A DNA stretch of 64,000 nucleotides from Rossellomorea sp. BNER. GTDB taxonomy: Bacteria; Bacillota; Bacilli; Bacillales; Bacillaceae_B. The stretch's first letter is position 1, and every line of letters starts with the position of its first letter. Location of the stretch: positions 1 to 64,000 of the forward strand of contig JANAVG010000007.1 in the NCBI GenBank assembly GCA_024213275.1, written 5' to 3'. Made by a program: the position numbers and the translations under genes. The notes under the pieces are model-generated. The model searched no databases. It saw nothing but the letters and a program-made list of their open reading frames with translations, and was not told the DNA's origin. Below are positions 1 to 9,328 of this stretch, one piece after another.

Positions 1-275
1 GAATTGGAAATCATGTGGCTCATTTTTTATGTGATCATGTTGTATAAAAGTGGCTCAAATCTAAATTATCAAAAACACTAAAAACAGTTTCTTCTCTACT
101 TGTTTCTTTTAATATATTGTTAAACATCTCTGTCTTCTTTATCCTACCAATTGTAAGATGGGGATTGTATGTTACTGATCGATTTCAATACTTTCATAAG
201 AATCCGTTATATAAACGGTCGTGGAGTTCAATGATTTGATCGTTGCCTCTTTTCACATTAAAAAATAAATATGAG
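1..275. other. Window-edge non-coding stretch
   Basis: I see no convincing gene here. The first 80 bases are open in frame 1 but have no recognisable product and could be the tail of something cut by the window edge. The word GTGGCTCA occurs twice (around 16 and 50) in similar AT-rich surroundings. This resembles the repeated motifs inside the ends of some insertion sequences, but I cannot confirm one. Confidence 0.3.
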
Positions 276-311
276 AATAATAAAAGGAGATTGACCTGTC
301 GATCAATCTCC
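276..311 (-). terminator. Terminator of the siderophore importer operon
   Basis: The stem GGAGATTGA (286-294) pairs with TCAATCTCC (303-311). Read on the minus strand it is followed by a T-rich run (TTTTATTATT). It lies 15 bases after the stop of the binding-protein gene, as expected for a rho-independent terminator. Confidence 0.75.
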
Positions 312-326
312 ATTCATTATAGACTA

Positions 327-1262
327 TTATAAGCTTGCCTCTACTTCCTTTATCATCTCTGATACTGAAACTAATCCGCCTCCAGATAAATACCAGTAAT
401 CTGGATCTAAGTAGGTAATGGCGTTATTTTTGTATGCATTTGTGGTTTTTACTAATTCATTTTCGACAACCTGTTTGGCAGAGGATTTTTCACCTATAGC
501 TGCTCCCCTGTCAATTACAAATAAGTAATCAGGATTTTTATCTACAATGTACTCAAAGGATATACTTTGACCATGAGTGGAGACTTCGATTTTTTCGTCA
601 GCAGGAGTAAATCCAAATACATCGTGAATAATACCAAATCGAGATCCAGCACCGTATGCGCTAACTTTATCATCATTTGCTAGCACAATTAATGCTTTCT
701 TCCCTTCTTTTTTAGTATTGTTTTTTAGTTTCTGAATGGAATCATCAATAGCAGCTAACTCTTTTTCTACTTCTTTTTCTTTATTGAATATTTCCCCTAA
801 TGTTTTCGTATTTTCTTTGAATGATTCCATGTAACGACTTGTATCTACACCCAAATAAATGGTTGGAGCGATTTCAGTAAATTCTTCATATAAATCAGAT
901 TGACGACCTGAAATAATGATTAAATCGGGTTGGATTTCACTAATTTTTTCAAAATCAGGTTCTTTTAAGCTACCTGTATTCTTATATTTGCTGTCTTCGT
1001 ATTTTGATAAATATGAAGGAACACTTGCTTGAGGTAACCCTTCTACTTCAATTCCTAGTTTATCCATTGAATCTAGAATTCCAAAATCAAAGACAACAAC
1101 CTTTTCAGGATTTTCCTTTACTTTTGTTTCTCCTAATTCATGTTTGATCGTTAATTCTTCAGCCTCTTTATTTCCTTCGTTCCCACTTGTTTTATCACTT
1201 GTTCCACATGCTGATAATAGTAGGGTAAGTGCCGTTAAAATAATAAATGAAATTTTTTTCAT
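327..1262 (-). CDS. yclQ: Siderophore-binding lipoprotein, YclQ/FatB type
   Basis: Extracellular solute-binding lipoprotein of a ferric-siderophore ABC importer; the closest family I recognise is the petrobactin-type YclQ. I start at 1262 because GAGGTG sits six bases upstream and translation then begins with a signal peptide ending in the lipobox LLLSACG; a start 14 codons further upstream lacks this. The 311-residue length fits YclQ (about 317). Family blocks are intact: VVVFDFG, the LIIISGRQ segment, and a Y-L-G-V-D-T block, ending with DPDYWYLSGGG. It is the last gene of a four-gene operon (permease, permease, ATPase, binding protein), the same order as B. subtilis yclNOPQ. The exact siderophore is inferred from similarity. 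Confidence 0.9.
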   Translation of the reverse strand: MKKISFIILTALTLLLSACGTSDKTSGNEGNKEAEELTIKHELGETKVKENPEKVVVFDFGILDSMDKLGIEVEGLPQASVPSYLSKYEDSKYKNTGSLKEPDFEKISEIQPDLIIISGRQSDLYEEFTEIAPTIYLGVDTSRYMESFKENTKTLGEIFNKEKEVEKELAAIDDSIQKLKNNTKKEGKKALIVLANDDKVSAYGAGSRFGIIHDVFGFTPADEKIEVSTHGQSISFEYIVDKNPDYLFVIDRGAAIGEKSSAKQVVENELVKTTNAYKNNAITYLDPDYWYLSGGGLVSVSEMIKEVEASL

Positions 1263-1450
1263 CTTTTTCACCTCATAAGTTTTATGTAAAAGCTGTTTTC
1301 GCATTGATTGTTACTTTTCGAACAAGAATAGAAACCCATAATGTGGAAGGCTTCGGGGCATCTTTTCGTCAAAGCAATTAATGTTTCACTACTATTGAAT
1401 GATTTAAGATTTTATCCTTGATTAAAAGCAACATAGTTTACGAAAAGAGC

Positions 1451-2209
1451 CTATGTAAAATAAACACAGATTTTATGATCATCGATGTTCTTTATATCAA
1501 TATCCATCTCAAATATTTGATGTAAAGTATTCGACTGTATGATTTCTTGGGTAGGTCCATGGTTGATGACTTTTCCATCCTTTAATGCAACAATTTCATC
1601 AGAATAGCAGGAAGCAAAGTTAATATCATGAATAACAATAATAATGGTCTTCCCTAATTCTTCAACCAATCTCCTTAGTGTTTTCATTATCTGTACAGAA
1701 TGTTTCATATCTAAGTTGTTTAAAGGCTCATCAAGTAGAATGTATTCAGTATCCTGAGCGATAACCATTGCAATATAAGCCCTCTGCCTCTGTCCACCGC
1801 TTAACTGATCAAGATATTTATCCTGTATATCAACAAGTCCCATATATTCAATTGCTTGATCGACATAATCCCAATCTTCCTGGGTTAATTTCCCTTGGGA
1901 GTACGGAAAACGACCGAATGAAACAAGCTCTCTAATGGTTAAGCGAAGACTAATATGATTGGATTGTTTTAAAATAGAAATTTTCTTGGACAATTCACGA
2001 CTAGTATATTGTTTCAGTCTTTTGCCATCTATAGAAATCTCTCCGTCATCCTTAGTAATTAAGCGACTTATCATAGACAAGACAGTACTTTTTCCGGCAC
2101 CATTTGGTCCTATAAAAGAAGTAATTTTATTCTTCTTAATTTGAATCGATACATCTTCAACTACATTTTTACTTCCATATCGCTTTGAGATATTTTTTAC
2201 ATCTACCAT
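1451..2209 (-). CDS. yclP: Ferric-siderophore ABC transporter ATPase, YclP type
   Basis: Cytoplasmic ATPase that powers the siderophore importer. The 252-residue protein has the Walker A motif GPNGAGKST (about residues 34-42), the ABC signature LSGGQRQR (about 136), and Walker B YILLDEP followed by the D-loop. The start has a strong AAAGGAG upstream and overlaps the end of the preceding permease gene by 7 bases, so the two are translationally linked. Length and gene order match B. subtilis YclP. The gap to the binding-protein gene (about 190 bases) is the largest in the operon and holds no obvious terminator. Confidence 0.93.
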   Translation of the reverse strand: MVDVKNISKRYGSKNVVEDVSIQIKKNKITSFIGPNGAGKSTVLSMISRLITKDDGEISIDGKRLKQYTSRELSKKISILKQSNHISLRLTIRELVSFGRFPYSQGKLTQEDWDYVDQAIEYMGLVDIQDKYLDQLSGGQRQRAYIAMVIAQDTEYILLDEPLNNLDMKHSVQIMKTLRRLVEELGKTIIIVIHDINFASCYSDEIVALKDGKVINHGPTQEIIQSNTLHQIFEMDIDIKNIDDHKICVYFT

Positions 2210-3153
2210 GATTTATTCTCCTTTAAAAGTAGATAAATAAAGTAAACTCCTCCTACAAAATTAATGATTACGCTTAAAGTTGTAGTGAAAGAAAATACTC
2301 TTTCAACGATGAGCTGCCCACCGATAAGTGCGATGATACTAATCAGCATCGAGCCGATGATAAAGTAGGAATGCCGATAGGTTTTCAAAAATTCATAAGC
2401 CACATTTGCAACAATCAGTCCTAGAAAGGTTAATGGACCTACTAATGCCGTAGAAATCGAGATAAGTACAGCAACGATGATTAGAAGCCTTTTTACAATG
2501 AAATGGTAGTCTACTCCTAAATTTACTGCCTCTTCCCTACCTAATGACAGAACATCTAAATATTTCATATACCTTGTAAAATATATGGAAACTACAATAA
2601 TCAAAATAAATGAAATCAATAATAAATCTGATTGAATATTGTTAAAACTAGCAAACATACGATCTTGAATAATCTGAAACTCATTCGGATCAATGAGAAC
2701 TTGCATAAATGTAGATAAACTTCCAAACAGTGTTCCGAAAATCAATCCAATTAATAATAAGAAATAAATATTTTGATCTTCTCTTTTAAATAAAAACTTA
2801 TATAAAAGAATAGAGAATAGGATCATCAGAACAATAGTAATAACAAAATTTATATTTTTATTCATTACTGTTTGGCTCATTGAACCAAAAAGAAAAATCA
2901 AAACCGTTTGAATCAACATGTACAATGAGTCAAGGCCGATAATATTAGGTGTTAAGATCCTGTTATGTGTAATGGTTTGGAACACGACTGTTGCTAGGGC
3001 GATTGAAGCTCCTGTAATAATGATAGCAACTAGCTTCTCTCCCCGACGCGGCAGAACATAGCCCCAATTTGCTCCAATATCAATAAAAAAGTAAGTAGCC
3101 ATTAAGGAAAGAGCAATTACTCCAAGTATGATAATTCTAAGTTTGTTACTCAT
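2203..3153 (-). CDS. yclO: Ferric-siderophore ABC permease, YclO type
   Basis: FecCD-family integral membrane permease of 316 residues with many hydrophobic helices and the conserved GREEAVNLGVD cytoplasmic loop that docks the ATPase. The conserved segment LVGPLTFLGLIVANVA is present. Its start overlaps the end of the first permease gene by 8 bases and its end overlaps the ATPase gene by 7 bases, so the three inner genes form one tightly coupled unit. It should form a heterodimer with the product of the neighbouring permease gene. Confidence 0.92.
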   Translation of the reverse strand: MSNKLRIIILGVIALSLMATYFFIDIGANWGYVLPRRGEKLVAIIITGASIALATVVFQTITHNRILTPNIIGLDSLYMLIQTVLIFLFGSMSQTVMNKNINFVITIVLMILFSILLYKFLFKREDQNIYFLLLIGLIFGTLFGSLSTFMQVLIDPNEFQIIQDRMFASFNNIQSDLLLISFILIIVVSIYFTRYMKYLDVLSLGREEAVNLGVDYHFIVKRLLIIVAVLISISTALVGPLTFLGLIVANVAYEFLKTYRHSYFIIGSMLISIIALIGGQLIVERVFSFTTTLSVIINFVGGVYFIYLLLKENKSW

Positions 3154-4096
3154 ATGCTTTTCTCCTTAATAGTAAATACGCGAAAATGGCACTCCCAATA
3201 ACGCCAACAACAAGACTAATAGATATTTCATATGGATAGATAATTAATCGACCAATAATGTCACAGATTAAGACAAAGTTTGCCCCTAATAATGCTGTAT
3301 GGAGTAAATTCTTCTTTAGGTTATCCCCATGATAGATACTCACGATATTCGGAATAATTAATCCTAAAAAAGGAATCATTCCTACAGTAAGGACAACAGA
3401 GGAGGTTACAAAGGCTACGATAACAAGTCCGATATTAACTACTTGCCTATAGTTAAGCCCTAAATTTTTTGAAAAATCTTCTCCCATTCCAGCGACAGTA
3501 AATTTATTGGCAAACAGTATTGCGATCAATAACACTGGAATACTAACATATAGCAGTTCATAGCGACCCTTTATAATCATTGAGAAATCACCTTGCATGA
3601 ATGTGGACATGTTCTGAATGAGATCATATTTATAAGCAAAGAAAGTCGCGACCGAACTAATGATATTTCCAAACATTAACCCTACAAGTGGAATAAATAT
3701 AGTATCTTTAAATTTAATTTTCTCCAAAATCTTCATAAAGATGAATGTACCTAGTAAGGCAAATGCAAAGGCAATGATCATCTTCTGTAAGGGGCTTGCT
3801 GAAGTAAAGATCATTAAAGATACCAAAACACCTAGTCTAGCTGAATCCATCGTTCCTGCTGTTGTTGGTGATACGAACTTGTTTCTGCTCAATTGTTGCA
3901 TAATTAATCCGCATATGCTGATACTTACACCTGCAATGATAATACTTAATAATCTTGGAAAACGACTGACTAAAAGAATTTGTTTCTGTTCTTCTGTTAG
4001 TTTCAATAATTGAGTTGGTTTTAGGTCGATTACACCAATAAATAAGGAAATCGACGAAAATAACAAAAGAGCTATCCATAAGTATCTTATCTTCAT
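3146..4096 (-). CDS. yclN: Ferric-siderophore ABC permease, YclN type
   Basis: First gene of the siderophore importer operon, encoding a FecCD-family permease. I start at 4096 (MKIRYLW...) because AAGGA lies about 7 bases upstream and the 316 residues then match the length of B. subtilis YclN. Longer in-frame extensions add a poorly hydrophobic, atypical N-terminus. Conserved features include SISICGLIMQQLSRNKFVSPTTAG and the VGMIPFLGLIIPN block. A Fur-box-overlapped promoter lies about 120 bases upstream, so iron repression of the operon is expected. Confidence 0.92.
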   Translation of the reverse strand: MKIRYLWIALLLFSSISLFIGVIDLKPTQLLKLTEEQKQILLVSRFPRLLSIIIAGVSISICGLIMQQLSRNKFVSPTTAGTMDSARLGVLVSLMIFTSASPLQKMIIAFAFALLGTFIFMKILEKIKFKDTIFIPLVGLMFGNIISSVATFFAYKYDLIQNMSTFMQGDFSMIIKGRYELLYVSIPVLLIAILFANKFTVAGMGEDFSKNLGLNYRQVVNIGLVIVAFVTSSVVLTVGMIPFLGLIIPNIVSIYHGDNLKKNLLHTALLGANFVLICDIIGRLIIYPYEISISLVVGVIGSAIFAYLLLRRKAYE

Positions 4097-4215
4097 AAAT
4101 AAATCCTTACTTTTACATACTAAGAATGAACATTTGATAAAGAGAATCATTCTCAAAAGTCTCAAAAAAAATAAACCAGCTGGTATGTATGGCTCTCAAA
4201 TGCACTTCTCCATTA

Positions 4216-4246
4216 AATGATAATGATTTTCATTGTTGTTTGTCAA
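4216..4246 (-). promoter_or_regulatory. Fur-controlled promoter of the yclNOPQ-like operon
   Basis: On the minus strand TTGACA (4246-4241) is followed after 18 bases by TATCAT (4222-4217). The forward sequence 4216-4234 (AATGATAATGATTTTCATT) is a near-palindromic Fur box covering the -10 region. The placement fits iron-dependent repression of the importer. Confidence 0.82.
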
Positions 4247-4296
4247 TAGATTTTCGAAAAAAACTTGTTCCGACAAGGAAAATTTTTGAGAAAACC

Positions 4297-4728
4297 TTAT
4301 TTTAGGTTTTCTCTCACTTGATCAAGAACACGTAAACATGTTTCTAAATCTTTTTTTTCAATTCCTTTTCCTGCCTCATTAATTGTACTCGTAGCTAGTT
4401 GTTCAAGGTTCTCGCGAATTTTTTTACTTTCATTTGTTAAACAAATAATGTTCACTCTTCTGTCATCTGGATGTAACTTCCTTTTCACTAAACCACGTTT
4501 AATGAGGTTATCTACCAGACGAGAGACGCTTGCCTGGTCCCTTTCATTTTGTCGTGACAGGTTATTTTGGGTTTGACCATCCTTTTGGTACAATCGGCTC
4601 AAAATTTGCCATTGTTCATAAGTAACAGGATATTCCTTACCTTTAAAATTTTGATTTAATCGATTACACATTAGTCGTGAAGCATGAAATAATTTATAGC
4701 CAAGTGAGTCATCGAGACGATAATTCAA
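4297..4728 (-). CDS. MarR-family transcriptional regulator
   Basis: A 143-residue winged-helix regulator with the MarR core: an ERDQASVSRLVDNLIKRG recognition helix followed by the wing HPDDRRVNIICLT. I prefer the TTG at 4728 (MNYRLDDSLG...) because AAAGGA is 9 bases upstream; a TTG three codons earlier would abut that Shine-Dalgarno. It lies 30 bases downstream of the acetyltransferase gene on the same strand and may be cotranscribed with it. The ligand and targets are unknown. Confidence 0.85.
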   Translation of the reverse strand: MNYRLDDSLGYKLFHASRLMCNRLNQNFKGKEYPVTYEQWQILSRLYQKDGQTQNNLSRQNERDQASVSRLVDNLIKRGLVKRKLHPDDRRVNIICLTNESKKIRENLEQLATSTINEAGKGIEKKDLETCLRVLDQVRENLK

Positions 4729-4758
4729 TATGAACAATCCTTTATAATTAATATTTTG

Positions 4759-5568
4759 TTATTCACTGTTTTGTCTATCTTGTTCTAATGTATACATCAT
4801 CCAGAAACCAATATCTTCAAACCCTAACCTTTTATAAATTTTTCCTGCATCAGGGTTATCATAAAAAAGACACAACTCTTTTCCCTCATCAAGGACTTCC
4901 TGACATAGCTTGGTCATGCATTGTGACGCATATCCTTTTTTCTTATTATCATGATCTGTACATACACCAACAATCATAGCAGACATACTGTTTTCTGCTG
5001 TAGTCGATGCAGAAGAAATCATTTTTCCATCCCTTTCAATATAGTAACTACGGGATACCCCTTTTTCCATACTTCGTTTTTTACTTTTTACATCTAATAA
5101 AGCCGATTCGAATTCTGGTATACTTTTTAACAAATTAACAAGCTTCTCAAGATCTTCTACCTCGGCATTTTTAACAAACGAAGTGTCTATACCTTGTAAT
5201 TTTTCGTCATTTGTACATTTTGCATAATATAATTTACGTTTTTGTTTAATTTTTTTTGTTAAAAATGGTTCAATTTTTGCTGTTACATCCTTTAGCCCTG
5301 AAAGGAATCTGCACTCCGCTTGATTTATTATGTCGGCAAATCCTTTTGCATCAAAATCTGTTAAAGAGAATGGAATGAAGTTTTCCTCATATTTTAATAG
5401 AACAGCATTTAGATCACCTTGATCGTTAAAGTCACCCCAAAGTGATTGGAAATCTTGCTCATAACCATATGCTTCAATATCACCTATAATAAATAGATTT
5501 TCAGCAGGTTTTTGCTGGATAAGGTTTTGACACTTTTCGTTGTCATCTTTAGTTAATTTTCTAATCAT
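4759..5568 (-). CDS. GNAT-family N-acetyltransferase
   Basis: A 269-residue protein whose C-terminal half is a GNAT fold: the segment MIVGVCTDHDNKKKGYASQC contains the Q/RxxGxG/A acetyl-CoA-binding loop, and LCLFYDNPDAGKIYKRLGFE is the usual beta-6/alpha-4 end. The N-terminal half is less conserved, as in two-domain GNAT proteins of Bacillus. The start is supported by AGAGGA upstream. It lies directly upstream of the marR-type gene. The substrate cannot be read from the sequence. Confidence 0.8.
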   Translation of the reverse strand: MIRKLTKDDNEKCQNLIQQKPAENLFIIGDIEAYGYEQDFQSLWGDFNDQGDLNAVLLKYEENFIPFSLTDFDAKGFADIINQAECRFLSGLKDVTAKIEPFLTKKIKQKRKLYYAKCTNDEKLQGIDTSFVKNAEVEDLEKLVNLLKSIPEFESALLDVKSKKRSMEKGVSRSYYIERDGKMISSASTTAENSMSAMIVGVCTDHDNKKKGYASQCMTKLCQEVLDEGKELCLFYDNPDAGKIYKRLGFEDIGFWMMYTLEQDRQNSE

Positions 5569-5633
5569 ATTTTTTCCTCTTCCCCATTGTTGTAATGATT
5601 ATATTAGCAAATATCGAAATATTTAGTAAAGTA

Positions 5634-6554
5634 TTATTTTAGATTTTTATTCCAATTCTCTTCAACAAGCTCTGCGTTAATTTTAATTCCTGTTTCATAC
5701 CCATCGCTTGCTGCCCCCACTATTCCAGCAAACCCTTTCGTTGCGTCTCCTACAATATAGATTCCAGAAATATTTGTGTGACCATGTTCCTTCGTTTGAT
5801 AATGACCTTTTTCGTCCATCTCCACCCCCAATTGAGCTGGAAGATTCGAAGACTGTTCTGTATCTGTCATTATAAATCCACCGTCTCGGGGAATGATTAT
5901 TCCATCGATCAGAACGACTTTTTTTAGTTTTCCATGAATAGACTGGAATTTCTTTATTGGGGTTTCAACAAGTGGGATTTGGTGTTTCTTTAGTTCTTTC
6001 TTTTGTTCGTCACTTAATGTGCATTTTCCATTAGTAAAAACCATTAGATTCTTACTCCAATGGGATATGAGTTTTATATATGTAAAAAGCTTATCTTTAT
6101 TTCCAAAAACAGCCAATTTGGTATCTTTGTGTTCCCAGCCATCACAATAGGGACATGGGAAAACGGATGTACCATAGATTTCATCAAAACCAGGAATCGT
6201 TGGAAGCTTATCTTTCATCCCAGTTGCAAAAATGACTTTACGGGTATGATAGAAGGAGCCATTTTTAGTGCCAATGGTGAAAGTTTTTTCGTTTTTTTCA
6301 ATATTATCAACTTTGTCTTCAATAGTCTTGACTGTTCCGTATCTTTTAAGTTCTTCTTTAACAAGTAATCGAAATTCTACTGGAGAAATGCCATCTCTTG
6401 TTAAATAACCATGAGAACTTTTTGTTGCAGCATTTCTAGGATGATTATTATCAATGATTAGTACTTTTCTTAAGGAACGCCCTAACACTAGAGCGGCACT
6501 AAGCCCAGATGGCCCTCCTCCGACGATTATTACGTCCATTAGTAGCTGATTCAT
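5634..6554 (-). CDS. Thioredoxin-reductase-like FAD/NAD(P) oxidoreductase
   Basis: A 306-residue flavoprotein with an N-terminal FAD dinucleotide fold (VIIVGGGPSGLSAALVLGRS), the redox-active pair C134-PY-C137 in FPCPYCDGWEH, and the C-terminal FAD motif GIYIVGDATKG. This is the thioredoxin reductase/dithiol oxidase architecture, but no thioredoxin gene is nearby. It may act on small disulfides rather than thioredoxin; that is inference. The start is supported by a G-rich Shine-Dalgarno (AAGGGGGGT). Confidence 0.85.
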   Translation of the reverse strand: MNQLLMDVIIVGGGPSGLSAALVLGRSLRKVLIIDNNHPRNAATKSSHGYLTRDGISPVEFRLLVKEELKRYGTVKTIEDKVDNIEKNEKTFTIGTKNGSFYHTRKVIFATGMKDKLPTIPGFDEIYGTSVFPCPYCDGWEHKDTKLAVFGNKDKLFTYIKLISHWSKNLMVFTNGKCTLSDEQKKELKKHQIPLVETPIKKFQSIHGKLKKVVLIDGIIIPRDGGFIMTDTEQSSNLPAQLGVEMDEKGHYQTKEHGHTNISGIYIVGDATKGFAGIVGAASDGYETGIKINAELVEENWNKNLK

Positions 6555-6766
6555 GGTAACCCCCCTTTATATTCCTTCCAAATGAGCGGAAAAGATTTCT
6601 CTTCTACGCTCATAGTATAGGGAATTACAGAGAAATTATTTAGCGTATGTACAAACTTAGGTCTAGATGATCATTTCCCAAAAGGCATTTTTTAATTAAT
6701 TTAATGTTTATTTAATCAGTTGAAGGATAAACCGTTCTTAAACGCTGTAACGTATTAACGTACTGC

Positions 6767-6816
6767 GGGACGGTTCTTGGATACGTTAAAGTATTAACGC
6801 ATCCAAGAACCGTCCC
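6767..6816. repeat. Long inverted repeat, GGGACGG family, copy A
   Basis: A 23-base left arm starting GGGACGGTTCTTGG (6767) and a right arm ending CCAAGAACCGTCCC (6816) pair with one mismatch around a 4-base loop. The flanks are AT-rich with TTAACG words. It lies at the 3' end of the MFS gene, whose last codons fall in the right flank. It is one of five dispersed relatives in the window. Confidence 0.85.
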
Positions 6817-6824
6817 CGAGTGGT

Positions 6825-8057
6825 TTAACGTGGTGAAGCGTCGCTTTGGAGTTTGAGGTAGCAAAATGATGCTAGTGTTGCGAATATTCCTCCGATGAGT
6901 ATGGTTTGTTCGGTACCCATGAATTCAGAAAGGACTCCCGCTAGAAAAGCTGATACTGGAACAAGTACCCAGGTCATGAATCGGCTTGTAGCTTGGACAC
7001 GACCTAAAAGCTCATCTGGGGTAAGTGTTTGTCTGATTGTGATAATACATGGATTTTTCATAGAAGCTGCAATGGTCCCTATGGCATTTGCCGCAATCAA
7101 TAACCCATACATATGAGTGAAACTGAATAATATGATTGATAGCCCGCCAATAAATGCTGACCAAAAAAGAATTCGCCGAAATGAATAAAACTTTCTTAAC
7201 ACATTCGTTATAAGGGCTCCCCCGATAGCACCAACACCACCAAATGAAAGCAGGAGCCCTATTTGTTTAGGGTCTAAATGAACCGTATCTTTTAAATGAA
7301 AGACCATCATCGTTAAAAATAAAGTCGTTCCAAACACAGAAAATATCATCGCGACATTGGTATATAAAATAGCCTTTGTTTTGAGGACGAACCTAAATCC
7401 TTCTTTAATATCTTCTATTAAAGGTTGGTGATTTTCTCTACTGCATGTAATGTTATTAATCGGAATTGTTATGATTGCAAAAAAGGCTAACCAAAAGCTT
7501 AGACTATTTAAAAGTAATCCATAGCCAGGATTGTAAAAGCTAATAACTAGTCCTCCTAAGCCAGGAGCAATTAGAGTGGCAGCATTGAAAAAACCCGTAT
7601 TTATTGAGTTAGTTGCTTGCAAGTCATCTCTTCGAACTAATTTTGGTACAAGTGCAAATTGTGCAGTATTATAAATTTCACTCAACACACCTATGGTAAA
7701 AGCTCCAACATATAAGTGCCATATTTCCATGGCTCCTGAAATATATAAGACTCCCAATCCGCCAACAAGAACCCCTCGTGAACTATGACAAATGAGCATT
7801 AATTTTTTTCGATTGAAACGATCAGACAACACGCCTGTAAATGGCTGTAGGAGTATGGGTACGCGTTCTAATGCAGCAACAATCCCCATACTTAACGATG
7901 ATCCTGTAATACTTAACACCATAAGTGGAATAGCGATTAAATAAATTTGGCTCCCAAAAAAGGAAACGGCATTCCCTCCTAAAAACCGAAAAACTGGATA
8001 ATTCTTTTTCAGCTCTGGTAAGTCATTTTTATTTAAAGCAACTGCGGATTCCCCCAT
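6825..8057 (-). CDS. MFS transporter (macrolide-efflux-like)
   Basis: A 410-residue major facilitator with about 12 hydrophobic helices and the loop 2-3 motif GVLSDRFNRKKLML. The overall pattern resembles MefA/YfiS-type drug efflux proteins. The start is supported by AAAGGTGG. It follows the regulator gene by 16 bases and is presumably cotranscribed with and controlled by it. The stop codon and the final residues SPR lie in the flank of a long inverted repeat, so insertion of the repeat may have reset the C-terminus. The substrate is unknown. Confidence 0.85.
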   Translation of the reverse strand: MGESAVALNKNDLPELKKNYPVFRFLGGNAVSFFGSQIYLIAIPLMVLSITGSSLSMGIVAALERVPILLQPFTGVLSDRFNRKKLMLICHSSRGVLVGGLGVLYISGAMEIWHLYVGAFTIGVLSEIYNTAQFALVPKLVRRDDLQATNSINTGFFNAATLIAPGLGGLVISFYNPGYGLLLNSLSFWLAFFAIITIPINNITCSRENHQPLIEDIKEGFRFVLKTKAILYTNVAMIFSVFGTTLFLTMMVFHLKDTVHLDPKQIGLLLSFGGVGAIGGALITNVLRKFYSFRRILFWSAFIGGLSIILFSFTHMYGLLIAANAIGTIAASMKNPCIITIRQTLTPDELLGRVQATSRFMTWVLVPVSAFLAGVLSEFMGTEQTILIGGIFATLASFCYLKLQSDASPR

Positions 8058-8072
8058 TGTTTTTTCCCACCT

Positions 8073-9119
8073 TTATCCTTTAGTTAAAAAATGTGTTAAC
8101 TCAACTGGCAAGGAATCTATCGGAGTTCGTTTTAATGTATATTTGGAACTTTCGATTTCTACTAATTTTGCAGAACGCAGGATTTTTAAATGATGATGAA
8201 TAGTCGATTTTCCAATTTGAATATTTTCAGTCAGTTCTTGAAGTGTTCGACTTTTCTCATATAAAAGTTTTACAATCCTTAATCTCACCTCGTCTCCTAG
8301 TGCTTTATATCTGAGAATCAATAAATGATTTGGCATGTATGGATCAGTAGGATCTAGACTTTCATTGCTAATCGGATAATAAAAAACTTTAGTCCCTTCT
8401 ATATCTGCTTCAATATTCCAGGGACGATATATGTGTTGAGGAATTAACAAAACCGTATGAACACTTGGCTCAGGCAAATACTGAATTCCACCAGTTGCCC
8501 ACTCAACAAATTCTTCAGGCTGTAAACTATGGCTCATTTTTGTTTTAGAATCTATATCCCGTTGTAAAACCAAATTCATGTTCTCGGAATTTGGTTGGAT
8601 AACGAATTGATACCAACCAACCATGACAGAAATTAGATGGGATTTTAATAAATTCATATCAACGCTACAAATGAAATCTATATACCTAGGGAAAAAATTA
8701 TGATCTTTTATTCTATCCATCAGTCTATGAATGGCTTCTTTATCTCCTGATGCTGCACGTTTTCTTTTTTCTTGAAATTCGATTCCTAAGTATGGTAGGC
8801 AGTAATACCTTAGATCCTCCTCTTTGAGATCATCGATATATTGGGTGAATTCGCTTAAGGAGGTAATTTCTTTATTATGTAAAAGTTGAAGAATTGCCTT
8901 CCATGTATTATGTGTTTCAACAAAATTTAACTGTTCATTTATTTCTTGTCCAAAGTTCCCTCTTAAATCCTCCCAATAGGAAACAGGCTTATCTAATGTA
9001 GAAAGTAGAGAAGTATTTGTTATAGCAGCAATTCCTAATGCGCATTCCCACAATAGCGAATACTTTAGTTCAATATGATAGGTCTCCCGTCTTCGACCCG
9101 TTGCATTCAATACATCCAT
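8073..9119 (-). CDS. ArsR-type HTH regulator with long N-terminal domain
   Basis: A 348-residue protein. The C-terminal 90 residues are an ArsR winged helix (RYKALGDEVRLRIVKLLYEK ... IGKSTIHHHLKIL). The first 250 residues are a soluble domain of unknown function found in Bacillus and actinobacterial regulators. It is transcribed just ahead of the MFS gene (16 bases apart), which suggests that it controls efflux expression, perhaps sensing the exported compound through the N-terminal domain. The start has GAGGTG upstream. Confidence 0.82.
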   Translation of the reverse strand: MDVLNATGRRRETYHIELKYSLLWECALGIAAITNTSLLSTLDKPVSYWEDLRGNFGQEINEQLNFVETHNTWKAILQLLHNKEITSLSEFTQYIDDLKEEDLRYYCLPYLGIEFQEKRKRAASGDKEAIHRLMDRIKDHNFFPRYIDFICSVDMNLLKSHLISVMVGWYQFVIQPNSENMNLVLQRDIDSKTKMSHSLQPEEFVEWATGGIQYLPEPSVHTVLLIPQHIYRPWNIEADIEGTKVFYYPISNESLDPTDPYMPNHLLILRYKALGDEVRLRIVKLLYEKSRTLQELTENIQIGKSTIHHHLKILRSAKLVEIESSKYTLKRTPIDSLPVELTHFLTKG

Positions 9120-9250
9120 CTAATCACCTCATATGTTAATCGTTATTTTGATTTTACATTTTTCGAATGAGATATTCAATACATTTAGAATGATAAATTT
9201 CATAAACTTCGAACAATAACACTTTAACCCTTTAAAACTGCATTGTAAAA

Positions 9251-9302
9251 GGGGACGGTTCTCGATTGCGTTAAAGTATTAACGCGATCGAGAACCGTCC
9301 CC
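9251..9302. repeat. Long inverted repeat, GGGACGG family, copy B
   Basis: GGGGACGGTTCTCGATTGCG pairs with CGCGATCGAGAACCGTCCCC with one mismatch. Outer flanks carrying CACTTTAAC (left) and GTTTAAAGTG (right) extend the pairing, so the full element is nearer 100 bases. It sits 26 bases after the stop of the oxidoreductase gene. Confidence 0.85.
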
Positions 9303-9328
9303 TAGTTGTTTAAAGTGGTGAAGTGTTT

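Noticed and set aside
1..81. Tail of an unknown gene at the window edge
   Set aside because: Twenty-six codons without recognisable similarity or context cannot support a call.
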